Shown: positions 46,876 to 58,696 of the stretch, in pieces
How the letters are laid out: each line of letters opens with the position of its first letter
Numbering within the stretch: position 1 is the first letter of the stretch
From: Campylobacter sp. RM16704
GTDB taxonomy: Bacteria; Campylobacterota; Campylobacteria; Campylobacterales; Campylobacteraceae
NCBI RefSeq assembly: GCF_000816245.1
Contig: NZ_CP007769.1
Coordinates: forward strand, 404,464 to 468,463
DNA length: 64,000 bases
Reading direction: 5' to 3'
The notes under the pieces: generated by a model
What the model was told of the DNA's origin: nothing
The model's input: only the letters and a program-made list of their open reading frames with translations
The model's database searches: none
Translations under genes and position numbers: made by a program

Positions 46876-47547
46876 GTGCTAGAAAATTTAGAAAATATCG
46901 ACTGGGAACCTTTTTTGGTTTCTATTAAATTATCTTTTATTACTTGTGTAATTTTATTTTTACTTTGCATTTTTCTTGCTTGGATTTTTGCTTTTAAAAA
47001 TTTTAAATTTAAAAATTTTTTAGAAACACTTATAGCTTTACCTTTAGTTTTACCACCATCTGTCATAGGTTTTTATTTATTAATTTTATTTTCAAAATAT
47101 TCCATAGTAGGAGAATTTTTAGAGAAAAATTTTAATATTTCTTTAGTTTTTACTTTTGAAGGATTGGTAATTGCTAGTTGTATTTATTCTTTGCCTTTCA
47201 TGTTTAATCCTTTATATTCAGCTATGTTAGTTCTTCCAAAAAATATTATAGAAGCTAGTTATTCTTTGGGAAAAAGCACTTTGGAGACACTTTTTAAAGT
47301 TATTTTGTTAGGTATAAAGCCAGCTGTATTAAGTGCTTTGGTTATTACTTTTGCACATACTATGGGTGAATTTGGTATAGTATTAATGATAGGAGGTTCT
47401 TTGAGTGGTGAAACCAAAGTAGCTAGTATCGCAATTTATGAAAGTATGGAAAATTTAGATTTCACAACCGCACATATATATAGTTTGATTTTATTAATTT
47501 TTAGTTTTGTGGTTTTATTTTGTGTAAATTTTTTAAAAAAGAAATAA
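46876..47547 (+). CDS. modB: Molybdate ABC transporter permease, orphan
   Basis: The 223-residue permease has five or six transmembrane segments and the ABC EAA-type loop EASYSLGKSTLETLFKVILLGIKPAVLSALV (residues about 135-165). It has FAHTMGEFGIVLMIGGSLSGETKVASIAIYE, a strong ModB signature. The start is GTG at 46876 with only a weak ribosome site. ModA and ModC, normally adjacent, are absent on both sides. Molybdate would serve the torA-like enzyme, but this copy needs partners from elsewhere. It lies 21 bases after the dehydrogenase. Confidence 0.88.
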   Translation: MLENLENIDWEPFLVSIKLSFITCVILFLLCIFLAWIFAFKNFKFKNFLETLIALPLVLPPSVIGFYLLILFSKYSIVGEFLEKNFNISLVFTFEGLVIASCIYSLPFMFNPLYSAMLVLPKNIIEASYSLGKSTLETLFKVILLGIKPAVLSALVITFAHTMGEFGIVLMIGGSLSGETKVASIAIYESMENLDFTTAHIYSLILLIFSFVVLFCVNFLKKK

Positions 47548-47550
47548 CAA

Positions 47551-47658
47551 ATGTTAGTTTTTGTTGTAAAAGAAGATAAAAATCAAATAATATTATCATT
47601 AAATACAAATTGTATAATAATTATAAATATTTTATTTAAATTTTTCTATTTCTTCTAA
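47551..47658 (+). other. Short possible remnant ORF after modB
   Basis: Three bases after modB, an ATG opens a 35-codon frame (MLVFVVKEDKNQIILSLN then hydrophobic AT-rich residues) that runs into the antiparallel HTH gene. It could be the stump of a lost modC or other gene, or chance. No motif is recognised. Confidence 0.2.
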
Positions 47659-47838
47659 AATTTCATTTTCAATATTTAATAATTCCTCGTATGTTTTTTT
47701 ATGACATTCTAAAAGACTATTATATTTAAAACCAAGCATTACTATGCGGTATAAATTTGGTTTATATTTTCTCCAATTATATAAAGTACTAACATCAATA
47801 TCTAATTCATATGCCATATCTCGCTTTGTTTTCTTCAA
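47632..47838 (-). CDS. Small HTH DNA-binding protein
   Basis: The 68-residue protein starts MKKTKRDMAYELDIDVSTLYNWRKYKPNLYR, a helix-turn-helix of the Cro/phage-repressor kind (recognition helix DVSTLYNWRKYK). An acidic helical tail follows (EELLNIENEILEEIEKF). It is divergent from the TM2/unknown/lipoprotein cluster, with about 170 AT-rich bases between, so it may repress that cluster and itself. Similar tiny HTH proteins occur in Campylobacter plasmids and prophages; identity beyond that is unknown. Confidence 0.65.
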   Translation of the reverse strand: MKKTKRDMAYELDIDVSTLYNWRKYKPNLYRIVMLGFKYNSLLECHKKTYEELLNIENEILEEIEKFK

Positions 47839-48010
47839 GCTTATATCCTTAAATTACAAAAAATAAATTGTATAAAGTTTTTTCTTTATTAAAAACAATT
47901 GAAATATTCAATAAAAAATAAAAAAATAATTGAAATATTAAATATATATTAAGTTATGTTGTGAAATAATTCAAAATCAAATTAAAAAATTAAAATAAAA
48001 AAGGATTAAA

Positions 48011-48508
48011 ATGACAGGTTTGGATTTATATTATTCAATAGAAAACAAACTTCCAAGAAAATATCATTGGTTCACAAATTGGTACATAAAATTTGAAAAA
48101 CCTAAAATTTCTAATGAAGAATTAAAACTGAAGTTTGAAAAACTAAATAATACACAATTAAATGAAGTTGCGTTTAAATTATCAAATACAAAAATTTTAA
48201 ATCCAACAAAGGTTTTTTGGCTTTATAATTTTATATTTGGTGCATTAGGCGTTGCTAGATTTGCTATAGGACATTTTAAAATTGGTTTGTTTAGGCTTAT
48301 ATTTACAATAATTGCCATAATTGTTTCATTTTTCTTGGAAATAAATCCTTATGATCCTTTAATAGGTTTATTGTATATATTCTTTTACTATGGAGGTCAA
48401 GGATTATGGGTAGCTGATTTGTTTATGGTTGGAGTAAGTCTTAGAAATCAAAATATAGAAAAAATTAATAACATTCTTGATGAAACTTTAGCAAAGGATA
48501 ATGTGTGA
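48011..48508 (+). CDS. TM2-domain membrane protein
   Basis: The 165-residue protein has a soluble N-terminal part (about 65 residues, MTGLDLYYSIENKLPRKYHWF) and then a TM2 domain. The latter reads FIFGALGVARFAIGHFKIGLFRLIFT with a second helix, ending in GLWVADLFMVGVSLRNQN; the family signature is G..G.HRFY.G....g...l...g..gi.W.iDl. The conserved W-x-x-D-L is present. AAAAGGATTAAA lies before the ATG. It overlaps the next gene by four bases (GTGA). Function of TM2 proteins is mostly unknown. Confidence 0.7.
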   Translation: MTGLDLYYSIENKLPRKYHWFTNWYIKFEKPKISNEELKLKFEKLNNTQLNEVAFKLSNTKILNPTKVFWLYNFIFGALGVARFAIGHFKIGLFRLIFTIIAIIVSFFLEINPYDPLIGLLYIFFYYGGQGLWVADLFMVGVSLRNQNIEKINNILDETLAKDNV

Positions 48509-48816
48509 ATACTGAAAACATAAAGCCTTTTATAGAAAGTGAAAAATATCCTTTTGAGGTTATTTTTAAAGATGATTTGTTTGAAGTAGCTATTGGAGAA
48601 GCATCAACAAATAAAAATGAAATTTCAATAGGCATTAAAACATCAACCAAGAATTTTTCTTATAATAAAAATTCTTGTTATTTTATCTTTCCATCTCATT
48701 TTGGAATTGAATTTTTAAAAATTTTAATCGGTGAAAGTAGTGAGTATAATCATAGAATTTTAAATGCTATAGAACAAATAAGGAGTTTTAATGAAAATAA
48801 TAAAAATATTAATTAG
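48505..48816 (+). CDS. Unknown small soluble protein, GTG start
   Basis: The 103-residue protein starts MNTENIKPFIESEKYPFEVIFK, with GTG at 48505 overlapping the TM2 gene stop. It is mostly beta-rich (VAIGEASTNKNEISIGIK) then helical (IEFLKILIGESSEYNHRILNAIEQIRSF). No signal peptide or membrane helix is seen. I do not recognise the family. Its end overlaps the lipoprotein start by 26 bases, so the three genes are translationally coupled. Confidence 0.6.
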   Translation: MNTENIKPFIESEKYPFEVIFKDDLFEVAIGEASTNKNEISIGIKTSTKNFSYNKNSCYFIFPSHFGIEFLKILIGESSEYNHRILNAIEQIRSFNENNKNIN

Positions 48817-49290
48817 CATAATGTTTGTTTTTTTCTTTAGTGCTTGTTATGATACAACACCAAAATGTGATGATAAAGTAGCATTAGAGCTTTTAGAAGA
48901 ATTAGCTAAGGAAGAATTTGAAAGTATCTATGTAGAAAGTTTAAATCTTACTGGAGTTGAAAATTTTGGTGCAAATGCAAATGAATTATTACAAAAATAT
49001 AAAGAATATCTAAAAAATGTCAAATAGAATTTGCAAATTTTAGAACTCAAGAAGAAAATTCTAAATACAAATATAAACATTGTCAAGTAGATATTAAAGC
49101 AAATTTTCCAAATACATCTGATGAATTAAAATCACCTGCTAATTTAGTAAGAAATTTATTAGGACGAGAACTAAAAGATAAATATAAAACTATTGTTAAT
49201 GGCAATGGTATGGAAGAGTTAAGTTTATATTATAGAGTACAGCTTAGCGATGATAATAAACATATTAATGTTGAATTATTAGATTATTGA
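48791..49290 (+). pseudogene. Lipoprotein gene interrupted by a frameshift at an A6 tract
   Basis: The first 78 codons (48791-49027) encode a lipoprotein: signal MKIIKILISIMFVFFFSAC with lipobox FSAC, then DTTPKCDDKVALELLEELAKEEFESIYVESL. The frame stops at TAG, 49025-49027. In the -1 frame, coding resumes without a gap as KCQIEFANFRTQEENSKYKYKHCQVDIKANFPN and runs to TGA at 49288. Adding one A to the A6 run at 49012-49017 restores one frame of about 166 codons. The second part has no own start. It could be a pseudogene, a slippage-controlled gene or a read error. Function unknown. Confidence 0.7.
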
Positions 49291-49582
49291 TTAATATTAA
49301 TATATGTATATATTATAAGGATTAATAAAACCTATCAATCCTTATCAATCCTTATTTTGCTTTATCAATTATCAACCATAACTTTATATGCTACAATACT
49401 TACAATGAAATATATACTATTTTATTTATATTTATTTATATCTTAGTGAGAATACAAGAAATAAATCCAAAAATTTTCCTAATTTTATTAATAAAACTTT
49501 AAGCTTATATAGATATAATTTCATTTCCTTTTCTTAAAAAAAGGTAAGTAAAAATTAAGATATTTCAATCTCTAATTTTTAA

Positions 49583-49595
49583 TTGTTCTTTAAAT
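49583..49595 (+). promoter_or_regulatory. boxA-like antitermination site
   Basis: TTGTTCTTTAAAT is close to the bacterial rrn boxA TGCTCTTTAACA and lies in the leader before the 16S stem, where Nus-factor antitermination normally loads. Confidence 0.6.
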
Positions 49596-49623
49596 TATTA
49601 ATATTGTTAATCAAATCTTATAG

Positions 49624-49646
49624 TCAATCTTTGAAATCTAAATAAG
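49624..49646 (+). other. Left arm of pre-16S processing stem
   Basis: This 23-base arm (TCAATCTTTG to AAATAAG) pairs with 51339-51361 with one G-T pair, enclosing 16S rRNA. It is a probable RNase III substrate. Confidence 0.8.
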
Positions 49647-49767
49647 TGATCGATTGAGCCAGAGATTTACTTTATTTATGTAAATCTATCAATTAAATAA
49701 TTAAAGATTATTTTTATTAATCTTTTAAATACTTTTTCTTTGAAGAAAAAGATTAAACTATCTATAA

Positions 49768-51283
<1,516 letters not shown>

Positions 51284-51338
51284 AGAGTACAAACTGATAA
51301 GTCTCACAACTATCAGTTCATATATAAACTCAATCATC

Positions 51339-51361
51339 CTTGTTTAGATTTCAAAGATTGA
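51339..51361 (+). other. Right arm of pre-16S processing stem
   Basis: Complement of 49624-49646, located 55 bases after 16S rRNA and just before tRNA-Ala. Confidence 0.8.
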
Positions 51362-51376
51362 TGAAAAGCTAATTTT

Positions 51377-51452
51377 GGGGAATTAGCTCAGCTGGGAGAG
51401 CGCCTGCTTTGCACGCAGGAGGTCAGCGGTTCGATCCCGCTATTCTCCACCA
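51377..51452 (+). tRNA. tRNA-Ala (TGC)
   Basis: The acceptor is GGGGAAT/ATTCTCC, the anticodon loop is TTTGCAC with TGC, and CCA is encoded. It lies in the 16S-23S spacer, as usual. Confidence 0.96.
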
Positions 51453-51459
51453 TTATTAA

Positions 51460-51536
51460 GGGCCTATAGCTCAGCTGGTTAGAGTGCACCCCTGATAAGG
51501 GTGAGGTCACAAGTTCAAGTCTTGTTAGGCCCACCA
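51460..51536 (+). tRNA. tRNA-Ile (GAT)
   Basis: The acceptor is GGGCCTA/TAGGCCC, the anticodon loop is CTGATAA with GAT, and CCA is encoded. It follows tRNA-Ala after seven bases. Confidence 0.96.
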
Positions 51537-52020
51537 TCAAAAAAGATTTGTTTATCAATTTAAATATTAATAAGTTTTAAAACTTAAAGCAAGTATATAA
51601 ATATTTAAAAGTATTTATTATATTTTTAAAACTATTTAAACTCTTTATATATACTTGCTTTAGGTTTTAAGACCTAAGTTAAATAAATAATAAAATATAT
51701 AAGCTTATAAAGATTTGCATTAGTCTTAAAGTGGGTTATATTGAATTAGTTATTTAATGTTATTTGAATTATCATTGTTAAGAGTCACAAGCAAGTTTTA
51801 ATAAAAACAATTTTACAGGACTTGTTAAAGGATAAAACCTAACTATCTTTTCTTTAGCTTTTAGTTAAAGATAAGTTTTAAACTCACAACTTAGTTTAAA
51901 TCTAAAATAAACTTTTGGTATTTTTATTAAGTGTTTAAATGCTTTCCGTCTTAAGATAGTAAAAGTCTTATCATAAAAACTTTAACAAGGAAGTGATGCG
52001 TTTTAGAATAAAAGGTAAAA
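51537..52020 (+). other. Spacer between tRNA-Ile and 23S rRNA
   Basis: 484 bases without genes. AAAGCAAGTATATA (51586-51599) pairs with TATATACTTGCTTT (51648-51661), a 14-bp stem around about 48 bases. The left arm of the 23S processing stem is at 51973-51999. Otherwise nothing recognisable is seen. Confidence 0.6.
51973..51999 (+). other. Left arm of pre-23S processing stem
   Basis: This 27-base arm ending AACAAGGAAGTGATGC pairs with 54937-54963 with a single G-T pair, enclosing the 23S rRNA. It is a probable RNase III site. Confidence 0.85.
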
Positions 52021-54927
<2,907 letters not shown>

Positions 54928-54936
54928 TTTTTATAA

Positions 54937-54963
54937 GCATCACTTCCTTGTTAAGGTTTTTAT
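54937..54963 (+). other. Right arm of pre-23S processing stem
   Basis: It begins GCATCACTTCCTTGTTAAGG and is complementary to 51973-51999. It begins about ten bases after mature 23S. Confidence 0.85.
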
Positions 54964-55222
54964 AAAGCTTTAAATGTTTTTTATAAAATATTTCAATAAA
55001 TGATATTTAAGCTTGATAAAATCTTTACAAGTAAAGTTTATATTAGAATTTGCTCTTAACATTGTTTTTTAAGTATTCTAAAGTAAAACAATAAAGTATT
55101 TAGCTTAGATAAATAAAATATCTAAATACAAGACTAAGAGAAAACTAAAATAAAAATAGTTTTATTTGATTATTTTTTATTTTACTATGTTTTTATACTT
55201 TTAATGGAATATTTAAATAACA
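54964..55222 (+). other. Spacer between 23S and 5S rRNA
   Basis: About 260 AT-rich bases. A small TAGATA/TATCTA hairpin is near 55110-55130. No tRNA or coding sequence is seen. Confidence 0.5.
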
Positions 55223-55343
55223 ATGTCCGTGATTATACAGATGTGGAGACGCCTTGTCCCATCCCGAACCAAGAAGCTAAGCACATCGTGGGTGATGATA
55301 CTACGCCTTACTGGCAGGGGGAAAGTAGCTCATTGCGGACTTG
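55223..55343 (+). rRNA. 5S ribosomal RNA
   Basis: The stem ends GTCCG and CGGAC pair, and CCCATCCCGAACC and GAAGCTAAGC are the universal loop B/C sequences. Ends are placed to a few bases. There is no obvious terminator hairpin directly after it. Confidence 0.92.
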
Positions 55344-56180
55344 TTAATTCTTATTATTCTTACTACTACTTATATTCATTTTTTTGATTTAGTTTATTCT
55401 TGTTATTTATATTATTTATATTATTGATTGTATTAAGTTTTATTTAGATTGTTGAGCTAGATTAAATCTTATTAGCTAGGTTTATATTTTACTTTTTTAT
55501 TTTTTAGTATGTATTGTTGATTGTATTATTCTAATAAGTTATTTGATGATTTGTTTGGGTTTATTAGTTTTTTAATATGTATAATTTAGAGGATTTAGTT
55601 GGATTATTATAGTTGTTTTTTTGTTGTTGGGTTATAGATTTAAATTTATTAGTTATATAGTGTAAGTTGTGTAATTGTTTGATTGAAATAAAACTGGTTT
55701 TAGTTTAAATTATTCAATGTTAGGTATATATGTTTTTAGTTGTTGTTTATAAATTAGTTTTTATGTTTAGTAACGTGTTGTTTTATGAATATTTACTAAG
55801 AATTATAAGATTTGATTGCTTTAATAATATAGGTATTCTTATAATTGTTTGAATTGTGAGTTGGTTTAATTGGTTGGTATTTTTTGTTTTTATGGTATTT
55901 ATTGAATATTTTTTTGATATGGGATTTGGTTGTTAGTTAAAAGGAAGAGGAGATATTTTAGTTAGTTTTATGGTTGCTGCTTATGGGTTGTGGTTATTAT
56001 TGTTGATATAGATTGGACTATTGATTTTATTATTATATTATTTGAGTTGACTTTAGTATGAAAAAAGTGAAAGTACGACCAGTATTGTTTGTATAATTAA
56101 AGTTATTTGGCAGTAAAGATATAATATAAAAGGAATAAATATTGCTGTCGAAATTTGTATTTTTATAAAAGAGGAATAAT
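55344..56180. other. C-depleted, non-coding decayed region after the rRNA operon
   Basis: No plausible gene on either strand. From 55381 to 56040 I counted about 15 C against about 121 G in 660 bases, with T the dominant base. The plus strand is therefore rich in T and G. No repeats, tRNAs or hairpin terminator are found. It looks like old decayed sequence shaped by strand-biased mutation. Confidence 0.65.
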
Positions 56181-56557
56181 ATGTTTCGTATTGAGCAAAA
56201 TGGATTTTTTTAATCACTCATATGACGTTTTTTACTTTAAAACGAAAAAACGAAGATCAGTTATTCAAGATAAATCTAGTTTATACGATAGACCTTTAAA
56301 GAGTTATTTCAAGAAGCAAAAGATACTTCAGGGAATGCCTTAAAAGAATACAGAGAAGAAATGTATTGCAATAGAGAAATTGGTAAATACGAGAAGAAAT
56401 TTGTAGAAAGCAGTGAAAATATAAAGAAAAGATAAAAGAGAAAATAGAAGAACAAATTAAAGATAATATACAAAATAGTGTGCAAAAATTTTCCCATATT
56501 AATATTCAATTGAGTCCTAAACAATTAATAACTCAAGTACAATTTGAAGAAAAATAA
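56181..56557 (+). pseudogene. Decayed gene of unknown function with several frameshifts
   Basis: A start with GAGG ribosome site gives MFRIEQNGFF, then the frame breaks at a run of seven T. Coding resumes in other frames as NHSYDVFYFKTKKR, FQEAKDTSGNALKEYREEM and, after another shift, KIKEKIEEQIKDNIQ and FSHINIQLSPKQLITQVQFEEK, stopping at 56555. The pieces together would make about 125 residues with a charged coiled-coil centre. I do not recognise the family. Broken frames plus intact coding texture mark a recent pseudogene. Confidence 0.65.
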
Positions 56558-56614
56558 AAAGTTACTCTTAAAACATCAGATGTTTTTATGTAGTTATTTG
56601 AGAAAAGGAAAATT

Positions 56615-57042
56615 ATGAAGAAAATTATATTGGTATTTTAATATTATCAAGTATAACTTTAATGAGTGGAGATAAATTATTAAATATTTATGAAAGTCCT
56701 ACTTGTGGATGTTGTGATCTTTGGGTTGATTATATGAAAACTAAAGGTTATAAGGTGCTAGTGCATAAAAGTGATGATTTTTAAAGATAAAAAAAGAAAT
56801 GAATATTCAGTCTATATATCAAAGCTGTCATACTAGTGTGATTGATGGTTATGCTATGGAGGGACATGTTCTTGAAGATGCAGTTGCTTGGCTTTTGGAA
56901 AATAAACCTAAAGATGTTATAGGTATTTCTGCTTCTGGTATGCCTCAAGGAAGTCCTAGAATGGAGCAGGGTTATGAAGAAAGAATATCCTGTTGTTTTA
57001 ATGCTTAAAAATGGAGATTGTAAAATTTATGGAAATCTATAA
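56615..57042 (+). pseudogene. DUF411 metal-binding protein, frameshifted
   Basis: The signal-like MKKIIL...ILILSSITLMSG is followed by NIYESPTCGCCDLWVDYMKTKGYKV, the DUF411 CxCC metal site. After a break at TTTTT (56768-56772) it continues KKEMNIQSIYQSCHTSVIDGYAMEGHVLEDAVAWLLENKP and SASGMPQGSPRMEQGYEE, where GMP-GSP-ME is a family signature. A last break near 56980 precedes EYPVVLMLKNGDCKIYGNL. At least three single-base losses in A or T runs inactivate it. DUF411 proteins are periplasmic copper- or metal-related; function is lost here. Confidence 0.8.
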
Positions 57043-57080
57043 AGGACATGATTTAATCAAGACAAATTAAGTAGTTTTGT

Positions 57081-57734
57081 TTAGTTTATTTTATATATCA
57101 ATGGTATTTTTATATGAAAAGTTTTTTCATATTGTGGAAAATTCTTAGATGCTATGCGTATAGTTTCTAAGGCACTATCGTTTAATAATTTGTATTTTGA
57201 TGGTTTTAATATTTTTAAGTTTAGTAAGTTTTTATCTTTAGTCCATGTAAATTCTACTAAAATTTCACCACTCATACGCATTTTTTTAGCTTGTCTAGGA
57301 TAAACTAAAGCTTCATCTATAGCTTGTTTGACTTCTTTTAAAAGTTCATTATTGTTAGACAAGGTTATGTTTTCTTGAGAAGCTAGTTGAGTTTTTTGTT
57401 CTTGGGTGATAATGGGTTGTTGAGACTTTACTTCTTTTGGTTGATTTATTGTTTTAGTATTAGTTAAAGATTTTGCTTTTTTAGGCTGAATAATAGCTTT
57501 TTCTTTGACTTGCTCTATTTTTTCAACTCTTTTTTGTTTTGGTTGTTCGTTTTTTGCTTTAGAAGACTCTTCTAAGAATTGTTTTATGGCTATGTTAAAT
57601 TTTTCTTCTTTTGTAGTGCTATGCTGTACATGTAAAAAATTTTTAGAATAAATGAAAACAAGAAATAAAGGTGTAAAAAGAAATAAAGTGATAAGAAATG
57701 ATTGATTTTTATGGTTGCTTATAAAAGTTTTCAT
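57081..57734 (-). CDS. tonB: TonB energy-transduction protein
   Basis: The 217-residue protein has a single N-terminal membrane anchor (SFLITLFLFTPLFLVFIYS). A Lys/Gln/Pro-containing periplasmic spacer follows (residues 45-120: QPKQKRVEKIEQVKEKAIIQPKKA). The C-terminal TonB domain includes VYPRQAKKMRMSGEILVEFTWTKD and ETIRIASKNFPQYEKTFHIKIPLIYKI. It transmits proton-motive force to the outer-membrane receptor next door. It overlaps exbD by four bases and forms the exbB-exbD-tonB operon. Confidence 0.93.
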   Translation of the reverse strand: MKTFISNHKNQSFLITLFLFTPLFLVFIYSKNFLHVQHSTTKEEKFNIAIKQFLEESSKAKNEQPKQKRVEKIEQVKEKAIIQPKKAKSLTNTKTINQPKEVKSQQPIITQEQKTQLASQENITLSNNNELLKEVKQAIDEALVYPRQAKKMRMSGEILVEFTWTKDKNLLNLKILKPSKYKLLNDSALETIRIASKNFPQYEKTFHIKIPLIYKIN

Positions 57735-58120
57735 CTTTTTTGCTCTGTCAAGATTTGAAAATTTTCATGATTTTTATTTTTTAAAATATCAATAATTTGT
57801 ATAAAACTCTCAAATTTTGCTTCTTTATCGCTTTTTAACTCTACTAATGTTTTAGAGTCTATAGTGTTAATTTTTGCTTTTATTTCTTCTAGGGAAGTTG
57901 TTTTTCCATCAATATAAAATTTATTTTCTTTATCAATCAAAATACTTATTTTATCTTTGTTTTCATTTGTAGAATTTGAATTTTCACTTTGAGGTAGATT
58001 GATTTTGATTTCACCATGTGCTATAAAAGTAGATATGCTTAAAACAATGGCTAGTAAAACTAACATTATATCTATAAAAGGAATAATGTTTAAACCTTCA
58101 TTTTTTGGCAGTTTAAGCAT
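57731..58120 (-). CDS. exbD: ExbD biopolymer transport protein
   Basis: The 129-residue protein has the family start LKLPKNEGLNIIPFIDIMLVLLAIVLSISTF. This includes the membrane Asp (in PFIDIMLVLL, residue about 17) that carries protons. A periplasmic domain follows (ISILIDKENKFYIDGKTTSLEEI). It overlaps exbB by eight bases and tonB by four, so the three subunits are translationally coupled. Confidence 0.94.
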   Translation of the reverse strand: MLKLPKNEGLNIIPFIDIMLVLLAIVLSISTFIAHGEIKINLPQSENSNSTNENKDKISILIDKENKFYIDGKTTSLEEIKAKINTIDSKTLVELKSDKEAKFESFIQIIDILKNKNHENFQILTEQKR

Positions 58121-58544
58121 TTTTGTCCTTAAAAATGCGATAGGAGTTACTTAAAAGAGATACTTTTCTAAGTAATCCATTGTAAGCCATCAAAGATGGA
58201 ATGGCGACTAAAATTCCCAAAGCAGTAGCTTTTAAAGCTAGTGATAATCCAATAACGATGGATTGAACATCAATATTTCCACTTAAACCCATATCGTAAA
58301 AAGTAATCATTATTCCAACAACTGTTCCTAAAAGTCCTACATAAGGTGCATTGGTATAAATAATGTAAAGCATAGTGAGATTTTCACTAATAATATCATC
58401 AAATTTTTCTTGATTTGGATAATCATTGAGATTGATTTTTCTAAAAAATAAAATACGCTCTATTGTACACCAAAGAGCAACAAAAGCCATAATTCCTAAA
58501 ACAATAAAAATGATTAAATCAATATAAGTCTTTAAAAATTCCAT
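58113..58544 (-). CDS. exbB: ExbB biopolymer transport protein
   Basis: The 143-residue protein has three membrane helices. The family core is LYIIYTNAPYVGLLGTVVGIMITFYDMG, followed by IGLSLALKATALGILVAIPSLMAYN (about residues 100-125), which contains the conserved Thr/Ala helix of the proton channel. First gene of the tonB operon, reading away from the receptor gene across a Fur-box-like region. Confidence 0.94.
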   Translation of the reverse strand: MEFLKTYIDLIIFIVLGIMAFVALWCTIERILFFRKINLNDYPNQEKFDDIISENLTMLYIIYTNAPYVGLLGTVVGIMITFYDMGLSGNIDVQSIVIGLSLALKATALGILVAIPSLMAYNGLLRKVSLLSNSYRIFKDKNA

Positions 58545-58596
58545 GTATTCCTCTAAAAAATATTTTTGGGATTATAGCAAGGAAAATTAAATTTTT

Positions 58597-58660
58597 AATT
58601 AATATCAATTATCATAATTAATATAAAATTTATTTAAAATTAATAATTGTTATCATAATA
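58597..58660. promoter_or_regulatory. Two Fur-box-like sites between exbB and the receptor gene
   Basis: AATATCAATTATCATAATTA (58600-58619) and TAATAATTGTTATCATAATA (58641-58660) both resemble the Fur operator with ATTATC/GATAAT-like halves. They lie in the divergent 152-base gap, where iron repression of both transcripts would act. Score was by eye. Confidence 0.6.
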
Positions 58661-58696
58661 TTTGATTTTTGAAATTATTTTTTACAAAGGAGAAAA

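Larger units (their letters stand above)
49291..49767 (+). promoter_or_regulatory. rRNA operon leader
   Basis: Non-coding leader with a probable extended -10 TGCTACAAT at 49389-49397. A boxA-like antiterminator TTGTTCTTTAAAT is at 49583-49595. The left arm of the 16S processing stem is at 49624-49646. The motif TATCAATCCT is repeated in tandem near 49339. No coding sequence seen. Confidence 0.6.

Noticed and set aside
49339-49360. TATCAATCCT tandem copies as a regulatory repeat
   Set aside because: Only two copies plus a partial one in AT-rich leader; too few to call an operator.
55344-56180. Hidden gene or structured RNA in the C-poor region
   Set aside because: No frame with start, ribosome site and coding texture on either strand, and no strong stem.
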